Below are positions 10,931 through 20,159 of a DNA stretch of 64,000 bases, piece by piece (position 1 is the first letter of the stretch; each line of letters opens with the position of its first letter). The position numbers were made by a program, and so were the translations under genes. A model generated the notes under the pieces. The model saw only the letters and a list, made by a program, of their open reading frames with translations. It ran no database searches and had not been told where the DNA came from. The DNA comes from Kosakonia radicincitans DSM 16656 (GTDB lineage Bacteria; Pseudomonadota; Gammaproteobacteria; Enterobacterales; Enterobacteriaceae): the NCBI RefSeq assembly GCF_000280495.2, contig NZ_CP018016.1, forward strand, positions 3,968,001 through 4,032,000, in the 5' to 3' direction.

Positions 10931-11704
10931 ATGAAATTGAATACGCGAGCGCAATCTGCACAACATCCGCACAACAATTCTCCTGTCGTCCTTGTCCACG
11001 GGCTGTTTGGTAGCCTCGATAACCTCGGCGTACTGGCCCGCGAACTGGTACAGGAGTATGACGTGGTGCAGGTTGATATGCGCAACCACGGTCTTTCCCC
11101 CCGCTCCGACGAGATGAACTATCCGGCAATGGCGCAGGATCTGCTGGATACGCTGGACGCCCATCATATCGACAAGGCTATCTTTATTGGGCACTCAATG
11201 GGCGGCAAAGCCGTGATGGCGCTGTCGGCACTGGCGCCGGAACGCGTAGAAAAGCTGGTGGCGATTGATATTGCACCGGTCGATTACCATGTTCGCCGCC
11301 ATGACGAGATATTTGCCGCGATCAATGCCGTCACTGACGCGCAGGTCACTACGCGCCAGCAGGCGGCTTCGCTAATGCGCGAGCATGTAAAAGAAGAAGG
11401 CGTGATCCAGTTTCTGCTGAAATCGTTTGTTGAGGGCGAGTGGCGTTTCAATGTTCCGGTGTTGTGGGAGCAATATCCGCATATTGTTGGCTGGGAAACC
11501 ATTCCCGCATGGCCTCATCCGGCACTGTTTGTCTGTGGCGGCAACTCCCCTTACGTTACGGAGCAGTACCGGAGCGCTTTGCTTGAACAGTTCCCGCAGG
11601 CGCGCGCGCATGTGATTGCTGGCGCCGGTCACTGGGTGCATGCGGAAAAACCTGAAGCGGTAATGCGGGCAATTAATCGTTATCTCGCTGAAAAGTCAAA
11701 CTGA
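10931..11704 (+). CDS. ybfF: YbfF, alpha/beta-hydrolase esterase
   Basis: This 257-aa serine hydrolase acts on short-chain acyl (including acyl-CoA) esters in E. coli; its physiological substrate is unsettled. The fold features are HGLFGSLDNLG (oxyanion region), nucleophile Ser in GHSMGGKA, Asp in IDIAPVDYH, and His in GAGHWVHAEKP. The ATG at 10931 (MKLNTRAQ) is chosen because it matches the E. coli start; the frame stays open further upstream but without support. It is divergent from seqA. Confidence 0.93.
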   Translation: MKLNTRAQSAQHPHNNSPVVLVHGLFGSLDNLGVLARELVQEYDVVQVDMRNHGLSPRSDEMNYPAMAQDLLDTLDAHHIDKAIFIGHSMGGKAVMALSALAPERVEKLVAIDIAPVDYHVRRHDEIFAAINAVTDAQVTTRQQAASLMREHVKEEGVIQFLLKSFVEGEWRFNVPVLWEQYPHIVGWETIPAWPHPALFVCGGNSPYVTEQYRSALLEQFPQARAHVIAGAGHWVHAEKPEAVMRAINRYLAEKSN

Positions 11705-11834
11705 TTAAAAAGGCGGCGACCAGTCGCCAGAACGCGTCCGCCCGTTGGCGCGCCCGTTATGCTGATGTATGATGGCGCGCTATTCAGCCCGGGCGGCAGC
11801 CCGATTGCTTGTCTTTCCCGTAGTATGCTTAAAC

Positions 11835-12119
11835 ATGGCTAAAGAACAAACGGACCGTACAACCCTGGATCTGTTCGCGAATGAGCGTCGCCCGGGACGG
11901 CCGAAGACGAATCCGCTCTCGCGTGATGAACAGTTACGCATCAACAAACGCAATCAATTAAAACGCGATAAAGTTCGTGGGCTTAAACGCGTCGAGCTAA
12001 AACTGAATGTTGAAGCCGTTGATGCATTAAACGAACTTGCCGATGCGCGCGACATGAGCCGCAGCGAACTTATCGAAGAGATGCTGCTGGCACAGCTGAG
12101 CGCATTGCGCGGAAAGTAA
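11835..12119 (+). CDS. ybfE: YbfE, small ribbon-helix-helix-like protein (LexA regulon in E. coli)
   Basis: This 94-aa basic protein starts at ATG 11835 ([14 protein letters not shown]), matching E. coli YbfE. The C-terminal half reads [20 protein letters not shown] followed by [13 protein letters not shown]. That is the beta-strand plus two-helix pattern of ribbon-helix-helix DNA-binding proteins, and the middle is Lys/Arg rich ([15 protein letters not shown]). It has no assigned biochemical function. In E. coli it is reported as LexA-regulated; I see no clean LexA box here. It lies between ybfF and fldA. Confidence 0.9.
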   Translation: MAKEQTDRTTLDLFANERRPGRPKTNPLSRDEQLRINKRNQLKRDKVRGLKRVELKLNVEAVDALNELADARDMSRSELIEEMLLAQLSALRGK

Positions 12120-12282
12120 TTACTCCGAATCACCTCTCTTATTTCTACGTTTTCATGTGTCATACAGTGCACTCCGCGGCGATAGCTGTTTTCGCGCGCT
12201 TCTCTGTTCTGCTATGATTGCCCTTATCTGTGGGCGTAGCGCCACCATCATATTCATTAGGTTTCAAGAGGTTATTTTACTC

Positions 12283-12813
12283 ATGGCAATTACAGGTATT
12301 TTCTTCGGCAGCGACACCGGCAACACCGAAAATATTGCGAAAATGATTCAGAGTCAGCTTGGTAAGGACGTTGCCGACGTACATGACATTGCCAAAAGCA
12401 GCAAAGAAGATATCGAAGGATATGACATTCTGCTGCTCGGCATTCCGACCTGGTATTATGGCGAAGCGCAGTGCGACTGGGATGATTTCTTCCCGACGCT
12501 GGAAGACATTGATTTTAATGGTAAGTTAGTTGCGCTGTTTGGCTGCGGCGATCAGGAAGACTATGCAGAATATTTCTGTGATGCGCTGGGTACGATCCGC
12601 GATATTATTGAGCCGCGCGGCGCGACCATCGTGGGCCACTGGCCGACTGCAGGCTACCATTTCGAAGCCTCTAAAGGTCTGGTGGATGACGACCATTTTG
12701 TTGGTCTGGCCATTGACGAAGATCGCCAGCCAGAACTGACCGCAGAACGCGTGCAAAAATGGGTTAAGCAAGTTCGCGAAGAGCTGCATCTTGATGACAT
12801 CATCAACGCCTGA
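12283..12813 (+). CDS. fldA: FldA, flavodoxin 1
   Basis: FldA is the essential FMN-containing electron carrier that reduces enzymes such as IspG, IspH, BioB, MetH and pyruvate formate-lyase activase. The start at ATG 12283 ([17 protein letters not shown]) gives the expected 176 aa, preceded by AAGAGGT. The FMN phosphate loop SDTGNTEN and the isoalloxazine-binding [14 protein letters not shown] and [12 protein letters not shown] are visible. It is followed by uof-fur; in E. coli fldA and fur can be cotranscribed under SoxRS control. Confidence 0.97.
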   Translation: MAITGIFFGSDTGNTENIAKMIQSQLGKDVADVHDIAKSSKEDIEGYDILLLGIPTWYYGEAQCDWDDFFPTLEDIDFNGKLVALFGCGDQEDYAEYFCDALGTIRDIIEPRGATIVGHWPTAGYHFEASKGLVDDDHFVGLAIDEDRQPELTAERVQKWVKQVREELHLDDIINA

Positions 12814-13023
12814 TTTTACGGCGTAATCTGTGGGTTACGTGGTATTAATAGGTAAAAGCAATGGAAATAATTGCTACAAATTTTTAACTTTTTTCTCCAT
12901 CGCTGTACAATAAGCCCTGCTAAAGTGGTGTCATAAAGCACAGGAGTTGCTGGTGACACCACGTTTTAAAAGCTTACTTTACTTGAGGACTTGCAGTTTT
13001 CATTTAGCCATGGCAGTTCTATA

Positions 13024-13110
13024 ATGAGACGCATTATCCCAGGTGCATTCCTTCTAACTTCCATTGAGGAAGTGAATCGTATAGCAACAGGACAGATTCC
13101 GCATGACTGA
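13024..13110 (+). CDS. uof: Uof, 28-residue leader peptide coupled to fur
   Basis: ATG 13024 opens a 28-codon frame (MRRIIPGAFLLTSIEEVNRI, then ATGQIPHD) whose TGA at 13108-13110 lies inside the fur start, overlapping fur by eight bases. Position, length and overlap match E. coli uof. There, translation of uof is required for fur translation, and the sRNA RyhB represses fur by blocking uof. No strong Shine-Dalgarno sits before the ATG, as expected for a regulated leader. It was recognised by position and arrangement. Confidence 0.8.
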   Translation: MRRIIPGAFLLTSIEEVNRIATGQIPHD

Positions 13111-13549
13111 CAACAATACCGCATTAAAGAAGGCTGGCCTGAAAGTCACGCTTCCTCGGTTAAAAATCCTGGAAGTACTTCAGGAACCGGATAACCATCA
13201 TGTCAGTGCGGAAGATTTATATAAACGACTGATCGACATGGGCGAAGAGATCGGGCTGGCGACAGTATACCGTGTACTGAACCAGTTTGATGACGCCGGC
13301 ATTGTGACCCGTCATAACTTCGAAGGCGGGAAATCCGTTTTTGAACTGACTCAGCAGCATCACCACGATCACCTGATTTGCCTCGACTGCGGCAAAGTGA
13401 TCGAATTCAGTGATGATTCCATCGAAGCGCGCCAGCGCGAAATCGCCGCGAAACACGGTATTCGTCTGACGAACCATAGTCTTTACCTGTACGGTCACTG
13501 CGCCGAGGGTGACTGCCGCGAAGATGAACACGCGCACGACGCGAAATAA
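13103..13549 (+). CDS. fur: Fur, ferric uptake regulator
   Basis: Fur is the Fe2+-dependent repressor of iron acquisition genes. The 148-aa protein is nearly identical to E. coli Fur. It has an N-terminal winged helix (residues 1-80, with recognition helix AEDLYKRL and ATVYRVLNQF), the metal-binding run QQHHHDHLICLDCGKV with the CxxC pair near 93-96, and a C-terminal GHCAEGDC. The last residues are HAHDAK where E. coli has HAHEGK. The ATG is preceded only by a weak site, consistent with coupling to uof. A 293-base stretch from fldA to fur carries its promoter. Confidence 0.98.
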   Translation: MTDNNTALKKAGLKVTLPRLKILEVLQEPDNHHVSAEDLYKRLIDMGEEIGLATVYRVLNQFDDAGIVTRHNFEGGKSVFELTQQHHHDHLICLDCGKVIEFSDDSIEARQREIAAKHGIRLTNHSLYLYGHCAEGDCREDEHAHDAK

Positions 13550-13565
13550 TCCCTTTTCATACTCA

Positions 13566-13592
13566 AGCCAGCCTTCGGGTTGGCTTTTTTTT
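13566..13592 (+). terminator. Intrinsic terminator of fur
   Basis: An AGCCAGCC stem pairs with GGTTGGCT around a TTCG tetraloop and is followed by a run of nine T residues, 17 bases after the fur stop. Confidence 0.93.
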
Positions 13593-13603
13593 TGCCCTTC
13601 AAA

Positions 13604-13638
13604 AACAAAAATGCCCGGCAGGTTTGCGCTGCCGGGCA
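13604..13638 (-). terminator. Intrinsic terminator of the chiP-chb operon
   Basis: On the minus strand a perfect 9-bp stem, TGCCCGGCA with TGCCGGGCA, is followed by TTTTTGTTTTTG, 17 bases after the chb stop. Confidence 0.9.
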
Positions 13639-13655
13639 GGTTACTTCAGCAATAA

Positions 13656-16307
13656 TTACGCTTTCACGCTATCCACACGGCTGAAACGTTTACCGTCCGG
13701 GCTGGCGGTACGGATCTGCACTTCCCCGCTCACCTGAGGACGCGCTTTATTATCGTAGCGCAGCCAGTTTTTACCGCCGTCCGTAGAATATTCCACGACC
13801 ATTCCCGGGAAGCTGGTATTGGCTTCCAGCTTGCCGCCAACCACGCGCGCGCCCGGTACAGGCAGACGGTAGTTGATGCCTGCTTTGTCCAGTTTTGCCA
13901 GTTCACGATGGCCTAACAGATTTGCAAAGCGGCTCCAGTCTTTATCCAGCGCTTTTACATCGACCAGATGAGTTTCACCGCCTTTGTACTCGCGCCCGGC
14001 CTGATAATCCTGTTCCCAACCGGCGCGGTGCCAGGCACGCTCTGCGACCGCAATCATGCGTGGATAAATCATGTATTCCATCTGGTTGTCGGTACGCACC
14101 ACTTCACTCCACAGCTGAGCAGAAAGACCATAGGCTCCAGGCCACGGTTTATCCGATTTCGCGCTGAATGGATTGCCGTCACGATCCAGTGAAGTTTCAG
14201 CATTTTGCGGCATGTTATCCGGCGCAAAGCTGAAGATCTTGCGCTCATCGCTAAAGCGCGTGCCCCAGTAGTAGCCGCTTTCCGCCGGATGGACTTCGTT
14301 CGGGAAGTCGAGGTAAACATAGTCCGGGTTCGAGACAATGACGCGGAACCCTTTGTTCGCCCAGTCATTTACTGAATCGAAACCGCCCCAATAGAGCGTA
14401 TCCCAGAAGTTAACATTGACGTGATCGGTGGCAAACTCAGCGGCATTTTTGGCATCTTTCAGGCCATCCTGCCACGCCTGCATGGTACCGATACCGTGCG
14501 CTTTCACCAGCTTGCTGACCTCAATACCAAAGTAGCTGGAAAGATGCTCAACATCTGCAACTTTACCCTCTTTAACCATAGTCTGGCAGACCTGAGATTT
14601 TGCCCACGGTTTGTCCTGCTTGCTCTGATCGATGATACCTTTGCCCGCTTCCGGTTTTTTCTGGTCGGTATAACCCGCCCCCAGATAGATGTTTTTCGCT
14701 TCGTCACCGCCAAAATGCCAGGTGTTCAGCGGTACACCCGCTTCTTTGTGCATTTGCTGGATTTCGCCAATCACTTTATCGACGAAATTGCGCGACGAAT
14801 CGAGGCAAGGGTTCAGATAGCCAGTGCGGTTATAGAACTGTACCCCGGTGGTATTAGAGGTGTCCGTCGGATCCAGCAAACGGTACTGATTCGCCTCTTT
14901 CTCTTTACCCTCTTTCATCAGGCGCTCATAGCGCGCTTCCATTGAGATCACGGCTGCACGGGCGTGTGCCGGCATATCAATTTCCGGGATCACTTCAATC
15001 TGGCGCGCTTTCGCGTACTTCAGTATGTCGATGTAATCGGTTCGGCTGAAGTGGCCGCTGCCATTGTTGTTGCTGTCCGGGCCGGAACCCAATTGCGGCA
15101 GCAGGCAGGTTTTCTCGCTCAGATCGTGGCAACGTTTACTGCCGATGTCGGTCAACTCAGGCAGACCAGGGATCTCAATGCGCCAGCCTTCGTCATCGGT
15201 AAGGTGAAAGTGGAATTTGTTCAGCTTATACGCTGACATCTGATCCAGCAGGCGTAGTACGGCATCTTTGCTATGGAAGTTACGTCCCACATCAAGCTGA
15301 ATACCGCGATAATCAAAACGCGGTGCGTCTTTTGCTTCAAGCCGTGCGATTTTCTGCTCGCCACTGGAAGGGATCAGCGACAGCAAAGATTGCAGGCCGT
15401 AGAACACGCCAGCCTGATCAAAGCCGGTGATTACCGCCTCATTTGCCCCAATGTGCAACTGATAGGCACCAGATATGGCTTCATCACCCGCAAAAGCCTT
15501 CACTGCGATCTCTGTACGGATGGGATAACTGCCCTCTTTGACGCCCAGCAGCGCGAAGCGCGACTTCACCGCTTCCTGCGCATCCGCGCCTAGCGCAGAG
15601 AGATCGAGCTTCACGCCTTTGCTCAGATCCACATCCTGACCGGAGATTTTTACCTCCTGCGGCGTGGGTATAATCTGGCCGCGCAACGTGGCGAGGTTCA
15701 GCGCTTTGACGTCGCTATTTTTCTCAAAGCGCGCTTCAGCGGTCATCAGGATGTTTTTATCATCCGGCGTACGTTTCCATTGGCCGTCGAGCGGCGTAAT
15801 AAACTGGAACAGATCTTCGGTATCGGTATTGGCGATCACTTTTGCCGTCGCACCTTCGGCCGTCACATACCAGCGAGGCAGCACATCGGTAACAAACAAC
15901 TGCCAGTACTCGTTAACAACAGGAATTTCCACTGCCTGCTTCGCCGGAAAGCCGGTAAATTTGTCCGTTGGCTCCAGTTTGTGCAGATCGCCCATGATAT
16001 GGCTAACCTTAAACTGGTCATTTGCCACTTCCAGTATCGGACGGATGCTGTGGAAGTAAATCGCCCAATCCTTGTCGGTTATAGCCTCACCCTTGTTGGT
16101 CAGCGTGATCACCGCCTTATTGCAGGAAGCCCAGTCAGCACCCAGCTTCGCACAATCAATGCCGTTCTGTGCGGCAAAGTTATCCTTCACCGCGTAGTTA
16201 AGATGAAACTGGCTGATGGCGTCGACAGTATTCTGGTTTGCCAGCGCAGGGCTGCTTAATACCCCAAAGATTGCGCTGGCTAAGATGCTTAAACGTACTG
16301 TTTTCAT
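13656..16307 (-). CDS. chb: Chb, chitobiase (GH20 beta-N-acetylhexosaminidase)
   Basis: Chitobiase hydrolyses (GlcNAc)2 and short chitooligosaccharides to GlcNAc, probably in the periplasm. The 883-aa protein starts with a signal peptide (residues 1-23, cut after SSPALA). It follows the multidomain layout of Serratia chitobiase (about 885 aa): an N-terminal carbohydrate-binding-like domain, a second small domain, a GH20 barrel (about 330-780) and a C-terminal domain. The barrel holds FRYRGI-like DYRGIQLDVGRNF, FHLTDDEGWRIE and the catalytic Asp-Glu pair in WHFGGDEAKN. It starts 44 bases after chiP and ends at an intrinsic terminator, so chiP-chb is an operon. E. coli K-12 has chiQ here instead. 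Confidence 0.93.
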   Translation of the reverse strand: MKTVRLSILASAIFGVLSSPALANQNTVDAISQFHLNYAVKDNFAAQNGIDCAKLGADWASCNKAVITLTNKGEAITDKDWAIYFHSIRPILEVANDQFKVSHIMGDLHKLEPTDKFTGFPAKQAVEIPVVNEYWQLFVTDVLPRWYVTAEGATAKVIANTDTEDLFQFITPLDGQWKRTPDDKNILMTAEARFEKNSDVKALNLATLRGQIIPTPQEVKISGQDVDLSKGVKLDLSALGADAQEAVKSRFALLGVKEGSYPIRTEIAVKAFAGDEAISGAYQLHIGANEAVITGFDQAGVFYGLQSLLSLIPSSGEQKIARLEAKDAPRFDYRGIQLDVGRNFHSKDAVLRLLDQMSAYKLNKFHFHLTDDEGWRIEIPGLPELTDIGSKRCHDLSEKTCLLPQLGSGPDSNNNGSGHFSRTDYIDILKYAKARQIEVIPEIDMPAHARAAVISMEARYERLMKEGKEKEANQYRLLDPTDTSNTTGVQFYNRTGYLNPCLDSSRNFVDKVIGEIQQMHKEAGVPLNTWHFGGDEAKNIYLGAGYTDQKKPEAGKGIIDQSKQDKPWAKSQVCQTMVKEGKVADVEHLSSYFGIEVSKLVKAHGIGTMQAWQDGLKDAKNAAEFATDHVNVNFWDTLYWGGFDSVNDWANKGFRVIVSNPDYVYLDFPNEVHPAESGYYWGTRFSDERKIFSFAPDNMPQNAETSLDRDGNPFSAKSDKPWPGAYGLSAQLWSEVVRTDNQMEYMIYPRMIAVAERAWHRAGWEQDYQAGREYKGGETHLVDVKALDKDWSRFANLLGHRELAKLDKAGINYRLPVPGARVVGGKLEANTSFPGMVVEYSTDGGKNWLRYDNKARPQVSGEVQIRTASPDGKRFSRVDSVKA

Positions 16308-16351
16308 TACTTATTCCTTGTATTTCAGCCGGGCATAACCCGGCAAACGCA

Positions 16352-17749
16352 TCAGAAGATGGTGAATGGTGCGATAACCATAAATTTCACGTCGCGCTCA
16401 TCCTGGAAGATGTTGCCATAGCCGCCGCCGTAGCTCGGAATGTCAGAATGGTTGTCGTATTGGGTAAAGTGCAGCTTGAACATCGTGCCTTTGGCGCGAC
16501 CATCCTGAACGGTATAGATCGCATCAAGGCTGTAAGCGGATTCTTTCAGGCGGTAGTTTGGATCGTAATACGCATCCGGTGTTGCCATATCAGCCGGCTT
16601 CGCGTCCCACGCATAGGCGTAAGAGGCGCCGACCGTAAAGCCAGGCAGGTTCCAGTTCTTCAGGTCATACATCGCGCCGAAGAAGAGAGCTTTTTCACCA
16701 TTGGCATTAAAGTCAGAGCGGTTATCCCACCAGATATCGAGACGTCCGTTGGATGACGCATAGGTTGGCGTCATACGTTGCAGGAAGTATCCTTGCTGAC
16801 CGTCAGCTTTGACCCAGGTGCCTTCAAGACGCAAATCAACCTGACCAATTTTGTAGCCAAAGGTCAACGCTTGCAGCCATGCAGTGCCGTCGTAAATATC
16901 GTTCACGCCGCCATTGCTGACTTTGTCGCGGGCGCCGTAGAACTGGTAGCTGGTGCTGAGCGGGCTGCCTGCCACGTCAAATTTGTAGCTGGCTTTAGCG
17001 AAGTATTGATCGACGTAGCCTTCCGCCTGGCCAAATGCGGCCTCCAGCACCAGATCGTTTTTGAAGTCATATTTCGCGCCGAGCGAGTGCAGATAATCGA
17101 CTTTGGTTTTTCTGTCGTTCTGATAAAACTTATCCATCTCGATATGCCACGGCGCCTTGTATTCATTGGTCCACATATACGAGAAGCTCAGCGCACCTGC
17201 ATCGCCGTAATCAAAATTCGCCCCGGCTTCCGCCCCCTGGTAGGTGCCCGGCATAAAGCTCCAGTGCGGCGCTAACAGCGTTTGGCCGGTTGGCTGAATG
17301 TAACCCGCGCGCGCCCAGACCGGGCCATATTTAAATTTCGCGGCGGCTTTATACAGGCTGATTCCGCTTTTATCTCCTGACCAGTCTTCTTTGTAGGCTT
17401 TGTTACTGGAGGAGAAAGCAATTTCGTTCGGATGCGCGCTGTCGCCGTTTTCTGCCATTTCAATCGCGGTAAAAGCCGCAATATCCAGACCGAACATGTC
17501 CGCGACATAGCCAGACTGGAAATCCAGATTGGCGTTCCAGGTCGAGTGAGAAAGGTTAGTTTTGTATTTATTTTCCAGAACATCTTTGCGGTCACGTTCA
17601 CGCTGCCAGTAATAGATACCGCCCGTGAGCGTGGAATCATCGATAAAACCTGCTGCATGAGCCTGTGGAGATACAACCCAGCCCGATATTGCTGTGACAC
17701 TGGTAATAGCCAGTGCCAGTGCACTACGTTTACCACTAAACATACGCAT
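16352..17749 (-). CDS. chiP: ChiP, chitoporin (outer-membrane chitooligosaccharide porin)
   Basis: This OprD-family beta-barrel porin admits chitosugars to the periplasm. The start at 17749 ([15 protein letters not shown]), after AAGGA, matches E. coli ChiP and gives 465 aa. A further in-frame start 129 bases upstream is rejected because it would place the NagC operator inside the gene. The signal peptide ends at AHA before AGFIDDS. The mature protein has alternating barrel strands and ends in the outer-membrane signature Phe (APFTIF). It is first in an operon with chb. In relatives it is repressed by NagC and silenced by the sRNA ChiX pairing near the ribosome site. Here AGGAAU at the ribosome site could pair with ChiX, but only six bases are continuous. 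Confidence 0.95.
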   Translation of the reverse strand: MRMFSGKRSALALAITSVTAISGWVVSPQAHAAGFIDDSTLTGGIYYWQRERDRKDVLENKYKTNLSHSTWNANLDFQSGYVADMFGLDIAAFTAIEMAENGDSAHPNEIAFSSSNKAYKEDWSGDKSGISLYKAAAKFKYGPVWARAGYIQPTGQTLLAPHWSFMPGTYQGAEAGANFDYGDAGALSFSYMWTNEYKAPWHIEMDKFYQNDRKTKVDYLHSLGAKYDFKNDLVLEAAFGQAEGYVDQYFAKASYKFDVAGSPLSTSYQFYGARDKVSNGGVNDIYDGTAWLQALTFGYKIGQVDLRLEGTWVKADGQQGYFLQRMTPTYASSNGRLDIWWDNRSDFNANGEKALFFGAMYDLKNWNLPGFTVGASYAYAWDAKPADMATPDAYYDPNYRLKESAYSLDAIYTVQDGRAKGTMFKLHFTQYDNHSDIPSYGGGYGNIFQDERDVKFMVIAPFTIF

Positions 17750-17789
17750 GAGTGATTCCTTCTGGACGCATATAAACCGCCGCGACGGC

Positions 17790-17843
17790 GAGAAAAAAAG
17801 CAAAAAGTTTAGGTAGTTACGAAATACCCCCGAAGTAACTACC
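17790..17843 (-). promoter_or_regulatory. chiP leader hairpin followed by U-rich tracts (possible attenuator)
   Basis: The chiP leader RNA contains a perfect 9-bp stem, GGTAGTTAC (plus-strand 17835-17843) pairing with GTAACTACC (17812-17820), with a 14-base loop rich in G. Shortly after the stem the RNA reads through two T tracts of five and seven bases. This resembles an intrinsic terminator inside the leader, 60-90 bases before the start codon. Whether it acts is unknown. Confidence 0.5.
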
Positions 17844-17854
17844 GGGTTAAGACT

Positions 17855-17875
17855 ATTTTTCGCGACGCGAATTAT
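17855..17875. promoter_or_regulatory. NagC operator, chiP-proximal
   Basis: A perfect 13-bp palindromic core TTCGCGACGCGAA is centred at 17865 and flanked by A/T. It has the 9-3-9 layout of NagC sites, with the C/G pair typical of high-affinity operators. A possible chiP -10 (GATAAT on the minus strand, plus-strand 17871-17876) overlaps its edge, consistent with repression. Confidence 0.82.
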
Positions 17876-18138
17876 CAATGCTTTTTAGTGAGCAAAATGC
17901 AGGATTATGATGAAGTGCACATAATTGGTAGTGTTTTGAAACAAATTACATAGACCGGTTAAATGATTAATTTTAACGCAATTAAATAGCATATAATGCC
18001 TTTTGTTAGCGATTACATCTTATATTTAGCTAAAATTATCTATTTGCGATCTTTTTCGATAGGTTAAGTCAACATCAATAAGAGACGACATTAATTCGCG
18101 ACGCGAATATATTGTGTTATAATGGCCTAATGAATAAG
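17876..18138. other. chiP-glnS intergenic region
   Basis: This AT-rich region lies between the two NagC operators and continues past the distal one towards the glnS terminator. It probably holds the chiP promoter and would form the DNA loop between the NagC sites. I see no open frame with a ribosome site and no RNA gene in it. Confidence 0.5.
18091..18111. promoter_or_regulatory. NagC operator, chiP-distal
   Basis: This is a second identical core TTCGCGACGCGAA, centred at 18101, reading TTAATTCGC-GAC-GCGAATATA. It lies 236 bp centre to centre from the chiP-proximal operator and about 28 bases from the glnS terminator. Paired operators of this type allow NagC to hold a repression loop. Confidence 0.82.
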
Positions 18139-18166
18139 CAAAAAAAAACGCCGCAGTTCGCGGCGT
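18139..18166 (-). terminator. Intrinsic terminator of glnS
   Basis: On the minus strand a perfect 7-bp stem ACGCCGC/GCGGCGT with loop GAACT is followed by nine T residues, about 30 bases after the glnS stop. Confidence 0.92.
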
Positions 18167-18195
18167 TTTAAGCTGATAGTCCGTGGTTGACTTAA

Positions 18196-19863
18196 TCAGT
18201 CACCCATTTTTGCCCAGGTATCGCGCAGCCCGACTGTGCGGTTGAAGACTGCTTTGGTAGCGCTTGCATAACGGCTGTCGAGGCAGAAATAACCTTCGCG
18301 CTCGAACTGATACGCTTTACCCGGCTGCGCCTCTTTCAGAGAGGGTTCAGCATAACCCTGCTTGATCACCAGCGATTCCGGATTGATGGTGGCAAGGAAA
18401 TCATCCGCCGCGCCCGGGTTCGGTACACTGAACAGGCGATCATAGAGACGGATTTCTACTGGCAACGCATGCTGCGCGCTTACCCAGTGGATCACACCTT
18501 TCACTTTACGCCCATCAGCCGGATCTTTACTCAGAGTGTCCGCATCGTAAGAGCAGAAAATGGTAGTGATATTGCCTTCGTCATCTTTCTCCACGCGCTC
18601 AGCTTTAATTACATACGCGTTGCGCAGGCGCACTTCTTTGCCCAGCACCAGACGTTTGTATTGCTTATTCGCTTCTTCACGGAAATCTGCGCGATCGATC
18701 CAGATCTCGCCGCTAAACGGCACTTCACGCGTGCCCATCTCCGGTTTATTCGGATGGTTCGGCATGGTGACGATTTCGCTGCTGCCCTGCGGATAATTTT
18801 CGATAACCAGTTTCACCGGATCGATAACTGCCATTGCACGCGGCGCATTCTCGTTAAGATCTTCACGGATACAGGATTCCAGCGAAGCCATTTCGATAGT
18901 GTTGTCCTGCTTGGTCACGCCAATGCGTTTACAGAATTCACGGATGGAAGCGGCAGTATAACCACGGCGGCGCAGACCGGAGATGGTCGGCATACGCGGG
19001 TCATCCCAGCCTTCCACATGCTTCTCAGTGACCAACTGGTTCAGCTTGCGCTTCGACATCACGGTGTATTCCAGATTCAGACGCGAAAACTCGTACTGGC
19101 GCGGATGAACCGGAATGGTGATGTTATCCAGCACCCAGTCATAAAGACGACGGTTGTCCTGGAATTCCAGCGTACACAGGGAGTGCGTAATGCCTTCCAG
19201 CGCATCGCTGATGCAGTGGGTAAAGTCGTACATCGGGTAGATGCACCACTTGTTGCCGGTCTGGTGATGTTCTGCAAATTTAATGCGATACAACACCGGA
19301 TCGCGCATCACGATAAACGGCGATGCCATATCGATCTTCGCACGCAGGCATGCTTTACCTTCCTCAAAGCCGCCTGCACGCATTTTCTCAAACAGCGCCA
19401 GGTTCTCTTCTACACTGCGATCGCGGAACGGGCTGTTTTTACCCGGCTGAGTCAGCGTACCGCGATATTCACGGATTTCATCAGCAGAAAGCTCGTCAAC
19501 ATAGGCCAGACCTTTGTTGATCAGCTCGATCGCATACTGGTACAGCTTGTCGAAGTAATCCGAGGAGTAGCAGATGTCGCCAGACCAGTGAAAGCCCAAC
19601 CATTGCACGTCGTTTTTGATTGATTCAACGTATTCGATGTCTTCTTTCGCCGGGTTGGTGTCGTCAAAACGCAGATTGCACTGGCCCTGGTAATCTTGTG
19701 CGATGCCGAAGTTCAGGCAGATAGATTTCGCATGGCCGATGTGCAGGTAGCCATTCGGCTCCGGCGGAAAACGGGTATGGATGGTAGTGTGCTTACCACT
19801 GGCCAGATCTTCATCAATGATCTGGCGAATAAAGTTAGTCGGGCGGGCTTCTGCCTCACTCAT
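18196..19863 (-). CDS. glnS: GlnS, glutaminyl-tRNA synthetase
   Basis: This class I synthetase charges tRNA-Gln. The start at 19863 ([16 protein letters not shown]) gives 555 aa, matching E. coli; the frame extends upstream without support. The signature motifs are [14 protein letters not shown] (HIGH, about residues 33-46) and VMSKRKL (KMSKS-like, about 268). The acceptor-stem and anticodon-binding domains follow. Its substrate tRNAs are encoded by four genes in this window (glnU, glnW, glnV, glnX). The 296 bases between glnS and nagE hold its promoter region and the nagE terminator; I see nothing else there. Confidence 0.97.
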   Translation of the reverse strand: MSEAEARPTNFIRQIIDEDLASGKHTTIHTRFPPEPNGYLHIGHAKSICLNFGIAQDYQGQCNLRFDDTNPAKEDIEYVESIKNDVQWLGFHWSGDICYSSDYFDKLYQYAIELINKGLAYVDELSADEIREYRGTLTQPGKNSPFRDRSVEENLALFEKMRAGGFEEGKACLRAKIDMASPFIVMRDPVLYRIKFAEHHQTGNKWCIYPMYDFTHCISDALEGITHSLCTLEFQDNRRLYDWVLDNITIPVHPRQYEFSRLNLEYTVMSKRKLNQLVTEKHVEGWDDPRMPTISGLRRRGYTAASIREFCKRIGVTKQDNTIEMASLESCIREDLNENAPRAMAVIDPVKLVIENYPQGSSEIVTMPNHPNKPEMGTREVPFSGEIWIDRADFREEANKQYKRLVLGKEVRLRNAYVIKAERVEKDDEGNITTIFCSYDADTLSKDPADGRKVKGVIHWVSAQHALPVEIRLYDRLFSVPNPGAADDFLATINPESLVIKQGYAEPSLKEAQPGKAYQFEREGYFCLDSRYASATKAVFNRTVGLRDTWAKMGD

Positions 19864-20097
19864 TACGGGTTCCTCAAGGCGTAAACAACGTATAACGGCA
19901 TATGATCTAATAACAGGGCGCAGGAAACAACCTTTACTTATACAAATCAGCGTTGCCCGCTGGAAAGGTAATCGGCTATGGCTTGTGCGCGTGGGCAGCC
20001 TCTCTGAAACAGTGGCAAACAGAGTCAAAAGCACATCCGCTTCATGGTATCCCTTGTAATAAAGCGGCTGCAGTATGGCATTGATTAAGTGCGGGGC

Positions 20098-20130
20098 AAA
20101 AAAAAAGCGGCGGAGGTTCTCCCCCGCCGC
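20098..20130 (-). terminator. Intrinsic terminator of nagE
   Basis: The minus-strand stem GCGGCGG with CCGCCGC (loop G/A rich) is followed by nine T residues, about 30 bases after the nagE stop. In E. coli some readthrough from nagE into glnS is reported. Confidence 0.9.
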
Positions 20131-20159
20131 TTAAGGCATTAATGCTTACTCAGGAGCAA

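Noticed and set aside
11699..11718. A LexA box for ybfE near the end of ybfF
   Set aside because: AACTGATTAAAAAGGCGGCG has only the left half (CTG) of the CTGT-N8-ACAG pattern. E. coli ybfE is reported as LexA-controlled, but this site is too weak to call.
18469..19623. A 384-codon antisense frame opposite glnS, and similar frames opposite nagE (20403-21602), kdpB (2045-3160), cobD-scale and other genes
   Set aside because: All lie wholly inside conserved genes on the other strand and lack start signals and family resemblance.
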